In this document: positions 1 to 11,266 of the stretch, piece after piece
How positions within the stretch are numbered: position 1 is the stretch's first letter
Layout: every line of letters begins with the position of its first letter
Source of the DNA: Lomentospora prolificans
Taxonomy: Eukaryota > Ascomycota > Sordariomycetes > Microascales > Microascaceae
DNA length: 64,000 nucleotides
NCBI GenBank assembly: GCA_029532625.1
Contig: JARFXM010000004.1
Coordinates: forward strand, 558,001-622,000
Reading direction: 5' to 3'
Position numbers and translations under genes: made by a program
The notes under the pieces: model-generated
What the model saw: the letters and a program-made list of their open reading frames with translations, nothing else
Told to the model about the DNA's origin: nothing
Databases searched by the model: none

Positions 1-3000
1 ACTAGACTACCTAGCTTATAAGAATCTAGTAGAAATATAGATTAAAGATATATCCTTTACTTAGTTTATAGGAGTTATAAATAATATAGTTTTTATATAA
101 GATCTTCTAGTTATAAAAGATAACTTCTATAAAGTAACTTAGAAGTATAGGTTTAGCTAGGTATAATATTATATAACCTATATAATAGCCCTAGAACTCT
201 AAGCTTTATATAAGATAACTTCCTTTCTAGAGTTCTTAAACTAATATTAAGAATATTTAGGCTCTCTTAAGAATTTAGAGAGCTATACTTCTAAAATAAT
301 AGTAATACTAGTAAGTATTAAAAAGCTAGACTAGCTAACTCTTTAGGGTAGGGATTAAAATAGTTACTATAAAGTAGACTACTACCTATACCTTCTAAAA
401 AATAGTTTTAGTATAAACTATAGTATTAATAACTATTTTATTATCTATCTATTAAAATACCTTTATAGATATAAGGAGTAGCTATAATAAATAAAGTAGT
501 TAGAAGAGGTAAAGAAGGATCTAAAAATTACTAAACTAATTTAGGAATTAATTAAAAGGGTTATAAAAAGTTAAAGTAAGTAACCTAAAAAGGATAATTA
601 AGAAAATACTAGATATATTATAATATATAATCTTATACTATAAAAAGCCTTACTAAGTACTTAGAAATTACTTCTTAAAGCTTTTATAATATTTAATATA
701 GGTATATTAATTAGTATTATAAATAATCTAACCTATTTTATAGCTATTAGAATACTAGAAATACTAGAATATATACTTACTAGAAATAGCTAAGTTAAGA
801 TTAAGGCTTTTAGTAGGATTACTATATCCCTAACTAAGTATTTTATAGGTCTAAAGAGCTTCCTAATTATAAAAAGGGCTTATATTCTATTATTTCTAAC
901 TACCCTAATTAATAGCCTAAGAGTCTATATAAAGGGACTCTATTTAGATACTAAAAACCTAGAATTATATAATAAATATAGACTAAATAAGTAGAAAAAG
1001 GCTATTATAAAATATAAACTAATTAGAAACCTTTTTATAATTAAATATAAGTAAAAGTAAGTCTAAAATACTTATTTAGTAAAAAGTGAAACTATATTAC
1101 TACTAGCTAAAGAAGGTTAGCTAATATATCTAAATAAGGTAAAAGAATCTAAAATGATTACCTTAATACCTATAAAAGAAGGTAGCTAGAGTGATAAACT
1201 ATACTAGGATATTTTAAATAATAACCTATAGATATAGTATTAAAGAATAGGGTATCTAGGATCTATAGCCCTGAAAATATTACTATAAAATACCCTAGGA
1301 GTTATAAATATTAGAGAATACCTAAAAGGGATAGACTATAAGGTATATATAATCATAAAAGCCAAATAAGTAATTACCTATAAAAACCCCTACTCCTATA
1401 TAACTATTCTAGGAATATAGCTGCTAGTGGACTAGTTCTTACCTGGAACTATAGATGATAATATGAACTACTAGCTCCTTTTTACTAATGAAGCCTCTAG
1501 CTATACCTAGGTAGAACTAGAAGTAAAAGGAGAAGTTAATATTATTAGTAAGTTTAATAATTTCTTTATAAAAAGCTAAAATCTTTACTAAATTAAGTAG
1601 AAATATATTTAGATTAATATAGAAGGCTACTTAGCCTAGGAATAAATAGATATACTCTATATAGCTAGAGGTATTAAAATAGAAAAAGTACTAAAAGCTA
1701 CTCTAGTATAAGGTAGAGGATATAAGTATACTAGGGGGAAGATTATTATAAGAGCTAGAGCCCTATTCATAGCCTCTGGCCTTCTATATGGACTCTGGCC
1801 TAAAATTATCAGTATGGCTGTATACCTCTATAATATCACCCTAAATCCTAGATAAGCTAGTAAAATACCCTAGGAAATATAGTATACTATAGCAAATATA
1901 TATTATAGTACTGAAATCTATATTAAAAAACTAGATCTCTTATATCTATAGATAATTAGATGCTAGGTATATGCCCTAAATGATATAGGAAAAGTAATAG
2001 CTACTAATAAGCTAGCTAAAAAAGGCTATTACTTGAAATTTAGTTTAAAGGTAAACCTTAGATATCTAGTTAGATATAAGACTACCTTAGTATTTTAACT
2101 TTTAACTAATATCTTTTAAGTTTAGATTCTAACTTTAAGGGGTGGAGGTATACTTATAATAGCCTTAAGGGATATATAGTTTAATAAAAAAGTCTTATAT
2201 AAAGATAAAAAAAGTCTTAAACTAGAGAGTATATTATCTATAGCTTAGTCTATTAATCTATAAATATATATTAAGGATATTAAGGATACTATTATTATAG
2301 GTATACTAATCTAGATCCTAATACCCTTTAAAACTACCCTAGCTAAAAATAATAAACCTTATAAAGAATAAAGCTAGGAAGAGTAAGCTAAAAAGGGCTA
2401 GCCTTTATCTAATTATATATAGCTTATTCAAAATAAAGAAAACCTAATAAATACCTTAGCTAAAATACTATAATTATATCAACTGCTAATACTAGCAGAA
2501 AGTAATTATAGCAAAAGGCAAGCGTTCCTGGCAGCATTCTATAGAGGTGCTACTAGACTTGAAAAATAACTATACTAGGATAAGCTACTACTACCTCCCT
2601 GGACCTACAAACACCTTCAAAGCTACCCATATATAGAAGGTTTTTGTAAAGTAATGGAAGTAGAATTCTAAAACCTCTATGAAAGTAAAACCTTTGAAAT
2701 ATATGATTATGGAGAGACTGATAACTATTTGCTTGGATTATAATAGGTATATACCTATAAGTTTAATAAATTTAGTCTCCTAGAGTAATATAAGGTATAG
2801 CTTATAGTCTATAGTGACTAAATATAGTGGAACTAAGAAGCTATATTTGCTTATACTCTAGTAGTGAAGATATTTTGCCTATTACTAGTAATTATTACCT
2901 ATTTTAACCTTAAGGCTTATTAAATAGATATAGTTTTAGCCTTTTTGAATATAGAGCTGAAAATGCCTATATATACCTATATACTACCTGGTTTCCCTTT

Positions 3001-4553
3001 AAATAGGTAATACCTTTAATTAAAAAGAGCTTTCTATAAGCTCCTATACTCTCCTAAACTTTAGTTTAATATTTTTATAAAAATATTCAAGAAAATAGGG
3101 CTATTAGTAATCCCTAAAGACCTATATATAATAGTAAATAACTAGATTATTATTTTCTTCTTTATTAATAATATTATAGTAATCTATAGACTTAAAGATA
3201 TAGATTAGGCTATATATTTTTAAGTAGAACTATTTTTAATAATAAAATATAAGGATCTTAGATTTTTATCTTAGTTCCTAGGAATTAGAATAGTAAGAGA
3301 TTATAAAAGGTAAGTAATCTAAGTAAACTAAGTTTTATATATTAAAGAGATTACTTACTAATTTAAGCTTAAAAATACTACTTAGATATATAAATATCTA
3401 CCCTAACTACCTAGGACTCTTTAACCCTATATAGTAGAAGAAGAGCTAAGCCTAGAATTAAAAAACTTATTTTAGGTAAAGATTAGTAGTATCTTATATA
3501 CTATAGTAATAACCTAGCTAGATTATATAGAAGTATATAATATACTAAGCTAATTTCTATAGTAGCCCTCTTAAAACTATTAAAAGCTAGTAAATACTAT
3601 AATTATCTATCTCTATTATACCTAATAGTAAAGCTTCTATTTTAGAATTAAAATAGAAGGATTAAATTACTTATAAAGTACTTTAGATACCTCCTTTATA
3701 AATAATTATAATTATAAGTATATATAAGGAATTATCTTTAAACTTTTTAGAGACCTAATTCTATAGAAGAGCTAAAAGTAGTAGATTATTACCCTTTTAA
3801 CTACTAAAGCTAAACTAACTACTTTATTAGCTAGTACTTAGGAGCTAATAGTAATATAGTACCTAACTAACTAACTTAGGCTCTCTCTCCCCTCTATAAG
3901 TACTTATATTTTTATATATAATAACTACTAAATAGTCTAAATTATATAGGAAGATACCCTAAAGGTTACTATAAAGCTAAAGTATATAGATATTTAGTAA
4001 TACTAGCTCTATAAAGCCTAAAAAGATAGTATAATAGATGTTAAATAGGTGCTTATAGATGAAATACTAGCTGATAGTTTGACTAAGGCCCTTAATAGCC
4101 TATAGTACTGAAAATAGACTAAAATAATAGGGATGGAAGACCTCCTAGGGGCGCTTTATGATCCTAAAGGGTAGAGTACTAGGAATAGTAGTGATCAGAA
4201 GGTTTTAGAGTGAAAAGTTGGAGAAGATTAAAAATCAGACTGCTAAAAGTGAGGGCCTGATATACCTTTAAAAGATTTCATTTGTTTTTTTAGTATATCT
4301 AGATAGTTTTTGCGATCTAGAGGTAGAGGGGTGTGTAGTGGTGTGATAGGATGCTAAGCCTTTAAGGGGTACCTATCCCTATACTGTAATATGCAGGAGT
4401 CAGGGGTACCTTATGTATTTAAGGTGTCCGAATTAGCAGCCGTCGCCCACCCAAAAATGATCCCTCTGGATCAATCAATCGAATATTCATCAAAAAACAA
4501 TCAATTATCATCATCGATCCTTCCACGCTTCAAAAAATAATCATCTATTATCA
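1..4553 (+). mobile_element. RIP-mutated Ty1/Copia LTR retrotransposon, 5' end outside window
   Basis: The region is very AT-rich and stop-riddled on all frames, but Copia Pol landmarks can be read on the plus strand in the right order. There is a protease-like IFNIGI near 690. The integrase end, GLWPKIISMAVYLYNIT, lies near 1785-1840. The reverse transcriptase start, with AFLN and then IYTYILPGFP, lies near 2935-3000. FFINNIIVIYR near 3155-3190 stands for the YVDD box, with Asp changed to Asn as G-to-A mutation would do. The RNase H end, ADSLTKALN, lies near 4068-4095. Integrase before RT is the Copia order. No 5' LTR is visible, so the element continues to the left. It cannot encode protein now. 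Family assignment is firm; exact ends are not. Confidence 0.9.
4258..4553 (+). repeat. Probable 3' LTR of the Copia element
   Basis: A purine-rich stretch (AAAAGTGAGGG) directly precedes TGATATACC at 4258, as a polypurine tract precedes an LTR. TATCA at 4549-4553 (or 4506-4510) would close a TGATA/TATCA terminal inverted repeat. The stretch contains many CpA and TpG pairs, so it is much less mutated than the pol part. The right end is a guess between the two TATCA sites, because the 5' LTR is not in the window to compare. Confidence 0.45.
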
Positions 4554-6331
4554 GTAATTCCTTCCCATTCAAAATAAGTCGAATATCACACATTTCGCCG
4601 AACCAAAAATCATCCTAATCAACTCTTCCTCCAAAAATATCGGATCACCGACAAAAGCCGAAACACAGGCCAGCAATAGCCAGCCACCTCACCGCCTTCT
4701 GTAGTGGTCGATTTGGGGCCTTGGCCAGCAATGGAGGGGCTAGCTTCAAATGTTTGGATCCACTGGACGGACGGGGGACTTGCTTGGCGCATCGCATCGT
4801 CAGTCAGCTTCTTGGGACCGCGGAGAAACATTCCCTTGGCAGGAATCGCCAAGATGTTTTGAAAGGTGAGGTGAGGGATATGTTGGAACAGGCTACGGTG
4901 CGGTGGCGTTCCTTGACATGCCTGGCGAGGCTCTCCTGACTCATGTTTTGCTGCCGCCGGGACCTTCACGATGCCTTCTGATGTCAGATTGCATCGTAGC
5001 GATCGCTCGGGGTACGACAGGTAAGCGAGGACGAAGCCAAAGGAAACTACTCGAGATTCTAAAAACACTTTGTTGCGTTTGAGATATGCTGGGTCGATCC
5101 GTCAAGCTGGCCTTGGTCTCCGTAGTAAATTTAGCTCAATTTCGTCGGGGCAACGACTCCGAGCTCTCCAAAACCTCAACGAATCAATGCCGGCCCAGCT
5201 TCAAAACCACACCATTTTACCGAGTCGCGTACAAGTGCGGGTAGCCTATCCGTAGAGGAGCTGAACCAATTGAGCACGGCTCAATATTGATCTGAATAGA
5301 GACGCGAGAGTGGAAGCAAGGGTGGGATTGGGGACAGCCGTTTTTGGGGGGAGAGGAGGGGATTATTTAGCGCCTGCACGATCAATTGATCTCATGATGG
5401 GGGTGAGCGGCTTGGCCTCGCGTCCCAACATGTGCAAAGTCTATTCACATCGTCGAGCAATTCCTGTTGGCCGAATGGCACAGTCACATTCCCATCATCC
5501 ATCGCCTGGGCGCCCAGACCAACAATCACTTCCCCAGACTTGTGCGATGCGAGCGCCCTAGGTTAAAAAAGAAGCTTCATTTTCGTATCAATCTTCCTGC
5601 CGTCCGCGTCGCCAAGGTGCAGAGCTCAAGGTGCCCCAACCCTCAAGATCATGTATGGAACACTTCTAGGGAGGGGGCGGCGGTGCCAATAAGCCTGGGC
5701 CAGGCCACAGTCCCCGCGTTCGCCAGCCAGCTGCAGAGCAGACCAACATACCTCCCGTACACGAACATGTTGGTCCTCGGTGCTGCTGGAAGCATCATTC
5801 TTGGCCAAGCATGACACAATCCCTCAAGAGGCGGGGTACTTGTCTTGGCGAGCAACGGATCGATGGCGAAACCTTTCAGGTGGGGTTGGCTTGTGCTTCA
5901 GGGCCTGTGTTCCCCATCCTGGCCACTGTTTTTGGGACTTTCCAGGGCTCTTTTGGCTCCTGGATGGAGAAGGTACATGTTCCGAAACGAAAAGTTTGAA
6001 CATACTCCAGTCCGCGGCATCCGCTCCACAGAGGCTCCGAGAGGGGTCCGCGGCCTCCGTGACCGAGCTGGGTCCCGACAACCGGCGCATCGCCGGGGGA
6101 CCAAAGCTATTCAGAAAAAAATGATGAAATTTCGCCATTATTTTATTGAGATTCTCTGCGTGATTTTGATCTTTCCAAACGACAAACCGAGAGGGATTAT
6201 GTGCAGGGAATGCAACGTCTTAGGCATGAGCACACGCGAAAGGTACCTCGCGGCACTACTGAGGTGGTGGGGTACTTGGCATAACAACAAAATGCTTGGC
6301 GAGGATAGTTTCAGTCCGTAACACTTTTCCC

Positions 6332-6353
6332 TTTTTTTTTTTTTTTTTTTTTT
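6332..6353. repeat. Poly(T) tract, 22 bp
   Basis: Uninterrupted run of 22 T in the spacer upstream of the ENA-type gene. Confidence 0.95.
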
Positions 6354-6811
6354 GAAATTTTCCCGACCTTTTACGGCAAGGGAGAAAAGAGACGACCAAG
6401 TCAGTCATTCTGAGGTGCAGGATTTTCACCCACCCGCCTTGTCTTGTCTTTACACCCAGCCCTTGCTCACGCGACACTTACATGGGGGCCTCATCCCACC
6501 AAATACGAATGCCCAAAACAAAGGAATGCAGACACCATCCACAAATAGCGTCGCCCAATTCTACCCGGGTCTATCTATAACCCACCTTTCCGGCGTACAG
6601 TGTCTTATGGGAAGGCGAGAAGCAGCCGCATACACCTTCCCAGGAGCCAAGCCGCCATATCTTCCCCACGCTTCTAGAACCTCTGTGCCTGGCCAATCTG
6701 GGTCCTGGGAAACCTCGCGGTCTTTGGCCTTCACCCGCCGGCAGGCAGAGCCCCCGCTTCATGACCTTCTTCAACCTTGAGATGCAAACTTGCGAGAGTT
6801 TCTGCTGTCCA

Positions 6812-6834
6812 CCCCCCCCCCCCCCCCCCCCCCC
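6812..6834. repeat. Poly(C) tract, 23 bp
   Basis: Uninterrupted run of 23 C about 0.9 kb upstream of the ENA-type start codon. Length may be uncertain in any assembly. Confidence 0.95.
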
Positions 6835-7284
6835 TTCGGACACCGAACAAGGTACGCAGCACTTCCTCCCGAGCCGCCCCAACAGCCAATCCCTTCACCT
6901 CATGATGCCGATGATCTCCCGCAAACGCCATAGAGGAATCGTATACACTTCCCCAATCAAGCTTAGTTCCCACGTCCGTTCTCCATACCGGGATTATCCA
7001 TTACGTTATACTCCCACCGGGGGGCCCCCTTCCAGACAGGCTCAGGGCCCCATCTCCGATTCCCGTTCTCGGACGCCGGTCCGACCGACACCCTGACCCA
7101 ACACGCCCAAGGTGGATTCGATTCCTCCAACTCATCCGCCGAGTGCTGCACTTCCCTGCACCCCCCGTTTTCCTCCGTTTTCCATTCCCGTCCAATTGAT
7201 TCTCCCTAATTGGTTAAGGATTGCCTGGGGACCTGGTTCTTCTTTTTGCCGATGCCTCACGCCAGTCCAAATCCAAACCGCTGT

Positions 7285-7296
7285 GCCAAGGCCAAG
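7285..7296 (+). promoter_or_regulatory. Tandem GCCAAG hexamers, candidate PacC/Rim101 site
   Basis: Two head-to-tail GCCAAG copies lie about 450 bp upstream of the ENA-type ATG. GCCARG is the PacC consensus, and ENA-type Na+ pumps are classic alkaline-pH, PacC/Rim101-dependent targets. The repeat is seen directly; its function is inferred. Confidence 0.45.
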
Positions 7297-7743
7297 AACA
7301 CAACCCAAGACTTGTCGCCGAGAAAAGAATTCGCCCAAATCTTTGTAGATAAATACTTCCTTCCCCCTCAGGCTCGCTTCCCGAAACTCTTGGTATTCCC
7401 CCATCTTTCTTATCTCACCCCTCGAACCGCCCCAGGCGCCTTCCCCTTCCCCGTCTCTTGACAGATTTGTATCCCTTAAAAAAAAAAAACTCTGGCTCTC
7501 TTTGCTTCGTGCCTCGGCACAGTCGCAGCTGCTAGTCTCTCCATCACGCAAAAGTTTATTAAGGGATCAAGTGACCCCGTAACGTCGACCTTGATGCCTA
7601 AACCGTCGGCTCGCCGCTCCGTCTCGTCCTTTCCATCCAGCCCTCCTGGTCCGTGATTTTCTCAGCCTTTCGTAGCCCCATCGACATAGAATAAAAGCAA
7701 AAAGAGAAATCGCTTTCGGGTCGAAAGAAAGAGCGAGAACACA

Positions 7744-10700
7744 ATGGACCAGGTACAGCACGTCTCTGGTCAGGCTAACAAGCCGCTGCCGAGGCCACCT
7801 CACGCCCTTGCGGCTCGGGAGGTTGTCCACCTGCTCGAAGTGAACGAGCAGACCGGCCTCAACAGCAGCGAGGCAGAGAAGCGCCTTGGGGAATACGGGC
7901 CCAATGAGTTGCTCAAGGAGAAGAATGCCCAGCCGCTCAAGATCTTCATCCGGCAGATTGCCAATGCCATGACCCTGGTAGGTCCTTTCGTCGATCCCTT
8001 CTTCTTGTGTTTAGCCATCAAGGTTTCTATTTTCAAGACATCCACCCCCACCCAACCGCATCACATCGCACCCTTCCTGAGAGCACCCGTCTGTTATTGC
8101 TTGTAGCCCCTTCCATCGCCTTAGAGATCTTCATATTCATAGAAATCTATTCGATATCCCCCAATGATCCCTATGCTTACATCGTCTCCAGGTGCTTGTC
8201 CTGGCCATGTCTGCCAGTTTTGGCATCCAGGCCTGGATCGAGGGTGGTGTCATGGCAGCCATCATCGTCCTCAACATCGTCATCGGCTTCTTCCAAGACT
8301 ACCAAGCAGCCCGCACCATCGATGCGCTCGGCGCTCTCACCTCGCCGACCGCCAAGGTCATCCGAGAGGGCAAGACAGTCGTTGTTGACTCTGCCTCCGT
8401 CGTCCCCGGCGACATCGTCGAGCTGAAAATGGGCGACTCCGTCCCCGCCGACGTCCGTCTTATCGAGGCCCTCAACTTCGAGGCCGACGAGGCCCTACTT
8501 ACCGGTGAATCTCTACCCATCCGAAAGGATCCTGAGATGACTTTCGAAGACGAGACTGGTCCTGGTGACCGAATCAATGTCGCCTTCAGCTCCACCGTCG
8601 TCACCAAGGGCCGTGCTCGCGGCGTCGTCTTTGCTACTGGAATGTACACCGAGATCGGCCTCATTGCTGCGGCTCTTCGTGCGGCATCTTCTGGAAACAG
8701 AGCCTCCGCACATCGCAATGCCGACGGAAAAATCACTCTCTGGTCCTACGTCGTCTACTCCTTTGAAGTCGTCTGGGGCGTCATCGGCGGCTTCTTGGGT
8801 GTTACCGTCGGAACCCCTCTTCAGCGAAAACTGTCCTGGCTGTTCCTCTACATCTTTGGCTTTGCTGTCGTTTGCGCCATCGTTGTGCTTGGCGCCAACA
8901 AGTTCAGCACTCGGAGTGACGTAATCATCTACGCTGTCGCCGTCGCTGTTGGTACGCTTCCTGTGTCGCTGATTCTCGTGCTCACCATTACCATGGCTGC
9001 TGGCACCAAAGCCATGGTCGATCGCAACGTCGTTGTCAGGCAGCTCTCCAGCTTGGAGGCTCTGGGTGGTGTTACCAGTAAGTTTTACCATTCAGTCATC
9101 CATAGTTGCCATTCTCCTCTAATAACATTCTTTTGCTTTAGACATTTGCTCCGACAAGACCGGTACTCTCACCCAAGGTCGCATGGTCGTTCGCATGGCC
9201 TGGCTTCCCAGCATCGGCACATACTCCGTCACCACGACTCAGAATCCTTACGACCCCACCACCGGCGAGTTAAAGCTCACCCATGTCCAACCCAAAGACC
9301 TCCACTCGCCCAAGGGCGCCGAGGCCGTCGTCGATAAGGTCGATCCTACCAAGGAGCCGACGGACAAGCCCGCCCTCCAGACCTACCTCAACATTGCCTC
9401 ACTCGCAAACCTCGCCACCCTCCAGCGTGTCGCAGATTCCGAGACCGAGAAGCCGGGCGAGTGGTCTGCACATGGAGACCCCACCGAAGTTGCCCTCCAG
9501 GTATTCGTCACTCGCTTCGGCTGGAACAGGCTGACCCTTTCGACGGAGGCGAACCCCAACGCGCGCTGGAAGCAAATCGGAGAGCTACCCTTCGACTCCG
9601 AGGTTAAGCGCATGTCGGTCATCTGCGAGGACACCCAGTCACCCAACAAGGAGATTCACATGTTCACCAAGGGCGCCACTGAGCGAGTCGTCGGCCGCTG
9701 CTCCAAGATTGCCCTGGGCGATGGCGAGCCCGTTCCCCTTGATGAGAAGATCATGTCAGATATCCACGATAACATGGAGGCACTTGCGAGCCATGGTCTC
9801 CGCGTCCTCGCGCTCGCTTCCAAGTCTGGCCTTGCTCCCATTACCGAGGAGGAGCACAAGAAGGGCCTCGACCGGGCCACCTACGAACAAGACCTGATTC
9901 TCCGTGGACTTGTCGGCATTTACGATCCTCCCCGCCCCGAATCGCAGGCTAGCGTTCGCGCTTGCCACCGTGCCGGAATCAACGTGCACATGTTGACTGG
10001 TGACCACCCTCATACCGCACGCGCCATTGCCTCAGAAGTCAGCATTCTACCTCCTGAGTCCAAGATCAGCCAGATGCCTGCCGATGTTACCCGCACTATG
10101 GTCATGACCGCCCACCAATTCGATGCCATGACTGACGAGGAACTCGATGCTCTGCCTCAGCTTCCGCTCGTTGTCGCCCGCTGCTCGCCTACCACCAAGG
10201 TACGAATGATTGCTGCTCTCCACCGCCGCAAGCGCTACGTTGCCATGACTGGCGACGGTGTCAATGACAGCCCGTCTCTCAAGTATGCCGATGTCGGTAT
10301 CGCCATGGGTCAAAACGGTTCAGATGTTGCCAAGAACTCTTCCGATATCATTTTGACCGATGACAACTTTGCTTCCATTCTCAACGCCATTGACGAGGGC
10401 CGTCGCATTTTCGATAATATTCAAAAGTTCATTCTCCACGTCCTTGCCGCCAACGTTGGCCTGGTCATCACTCTCCTTACCGGCCTCGCCTTCAAGGATG
10501 CCACCAGCATTTCAATCTTCCAGATCACGCCTGTCGAGATTCTCTTCATGTTGCTTGTGGCTGGTGCCTTTACTGAGACCGGTCTTGGTTTTGAGAGGGC
10601 GTCGCCCGATGTCCTTCGGCGACCTCCCCACAACGTAAGTCTTGGCTCCCATGTATAATCAATCTGCTTTTCCATTCTAACATTGCTGGTCTTTAGCTCA

Positions 10701-11266
10701 AGTACGGTGTCTTTACCCCAGAATTCATCACCGACCTCATCGTATACGGTCTCATCATGGCCGCCTGTCTCCTGGGCTCCTTCGTCATCGTGCTCTTCGG
10801 CTTCAACGGCGGTGACCTCGGCCGCGACTGCAACCTCGAGTACAGCGACCAGTGCGAGCCAGTCTTCCGCGCCCGCGCGACTTGCTACACCACCATGATG
10901 TGGGTCTTCCTCTTCTTTGCTTGGGAGCTCGTAGACTCCCGCCGCTCCTTCTTCGACGGCATCCTCAAGAGCCCGCGGGATTGGGCGCTCGGTCTCTGGG
11001 GCAACCCCTTCCTGTTCTGGTCGGTCACCATTGGCTTCTTCATCACCATTCCCACGCTCTACGTCCCTGTCATCAACACAGTCGTGTTCATGCATACTGG
11101 AATCACGTGGGAATGGGCTGTTGTGGTTATTGCTGTCCTCTTCTTCTTCGTGACCGCGGAATCCTATAAGTGGGGTAAGAGAGTGTGGCTGAGGAGGCAT
11201 GGGTTGGCGCCTAAGAAGGGCGACGAGGAGGATGCTTACTTTAGCACCAGCACGGATTATATGTAA
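7744..11266 (+). CDS. ena1: ENA-type (IID) Na+/K+-exporting P-type ATPase
   Basis: The product pumps Na+ (and K+) out across the plasma membrane using ATP, giving salt and alkaline-pH tolerance. Four exons are read: 7744-7977, 8192-9077, 9142-10634 and 10697-11266, giving 1060 aa. All introns are GT-AG. Motifs are intact: LLTGES in the actuator domain near residue 182, the phosphorylation motif ICSDKTGTLTQG with Asp near 378, and TGDGVNDSPSLK near 743. Membrane segments flank these, including AWIEGGV, PVEILFMLLVAGAF and a C-terminal set ending YKWGKR. The N-terminal cation-ATPase domain, HAGINVHMLTGD-type segment (here HRAGINVHMLTGD) and C-terminal end match yeast Ena1 rather than Pma1, so a proton pump is unlikely. 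The first intron (214 bp) is longer than the others. No lesion is seen. Confidence 0.95.

Larger units (their letters stand above)
4554..7743. other. Long spacer and promoter/leader of the ENA-type ATPase gene
   Basis: No ORF here has a recognisable product or a coherent exon series. The part from about 6900 to 7743 is pyrimidine-rich, as in fungal promoters and 5' leaders. It holds a T22 run, a C23 run and several GCCAAG/CTTGGC hexamers (6275-6280, 6295-6300, 6646-6651, 7285-7296). Confidence 0.6.

Noticed and set aside
4619..5068. 149-codon minus-strand ORF next to the Copia LTR
   Set aside because: No recognised domain or splice partners; it lies beside the retroelement end and looks like random open frame.
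7744..11266. Plasma-membrane H+-ATPase (PMA1) reading of the ATPase
   Set aside because: The N-terminal domain, the segment HRAGINVHMLTGD and the C-terminal end match the ENA (IID) class, not the shorter IIIA proton pumps.
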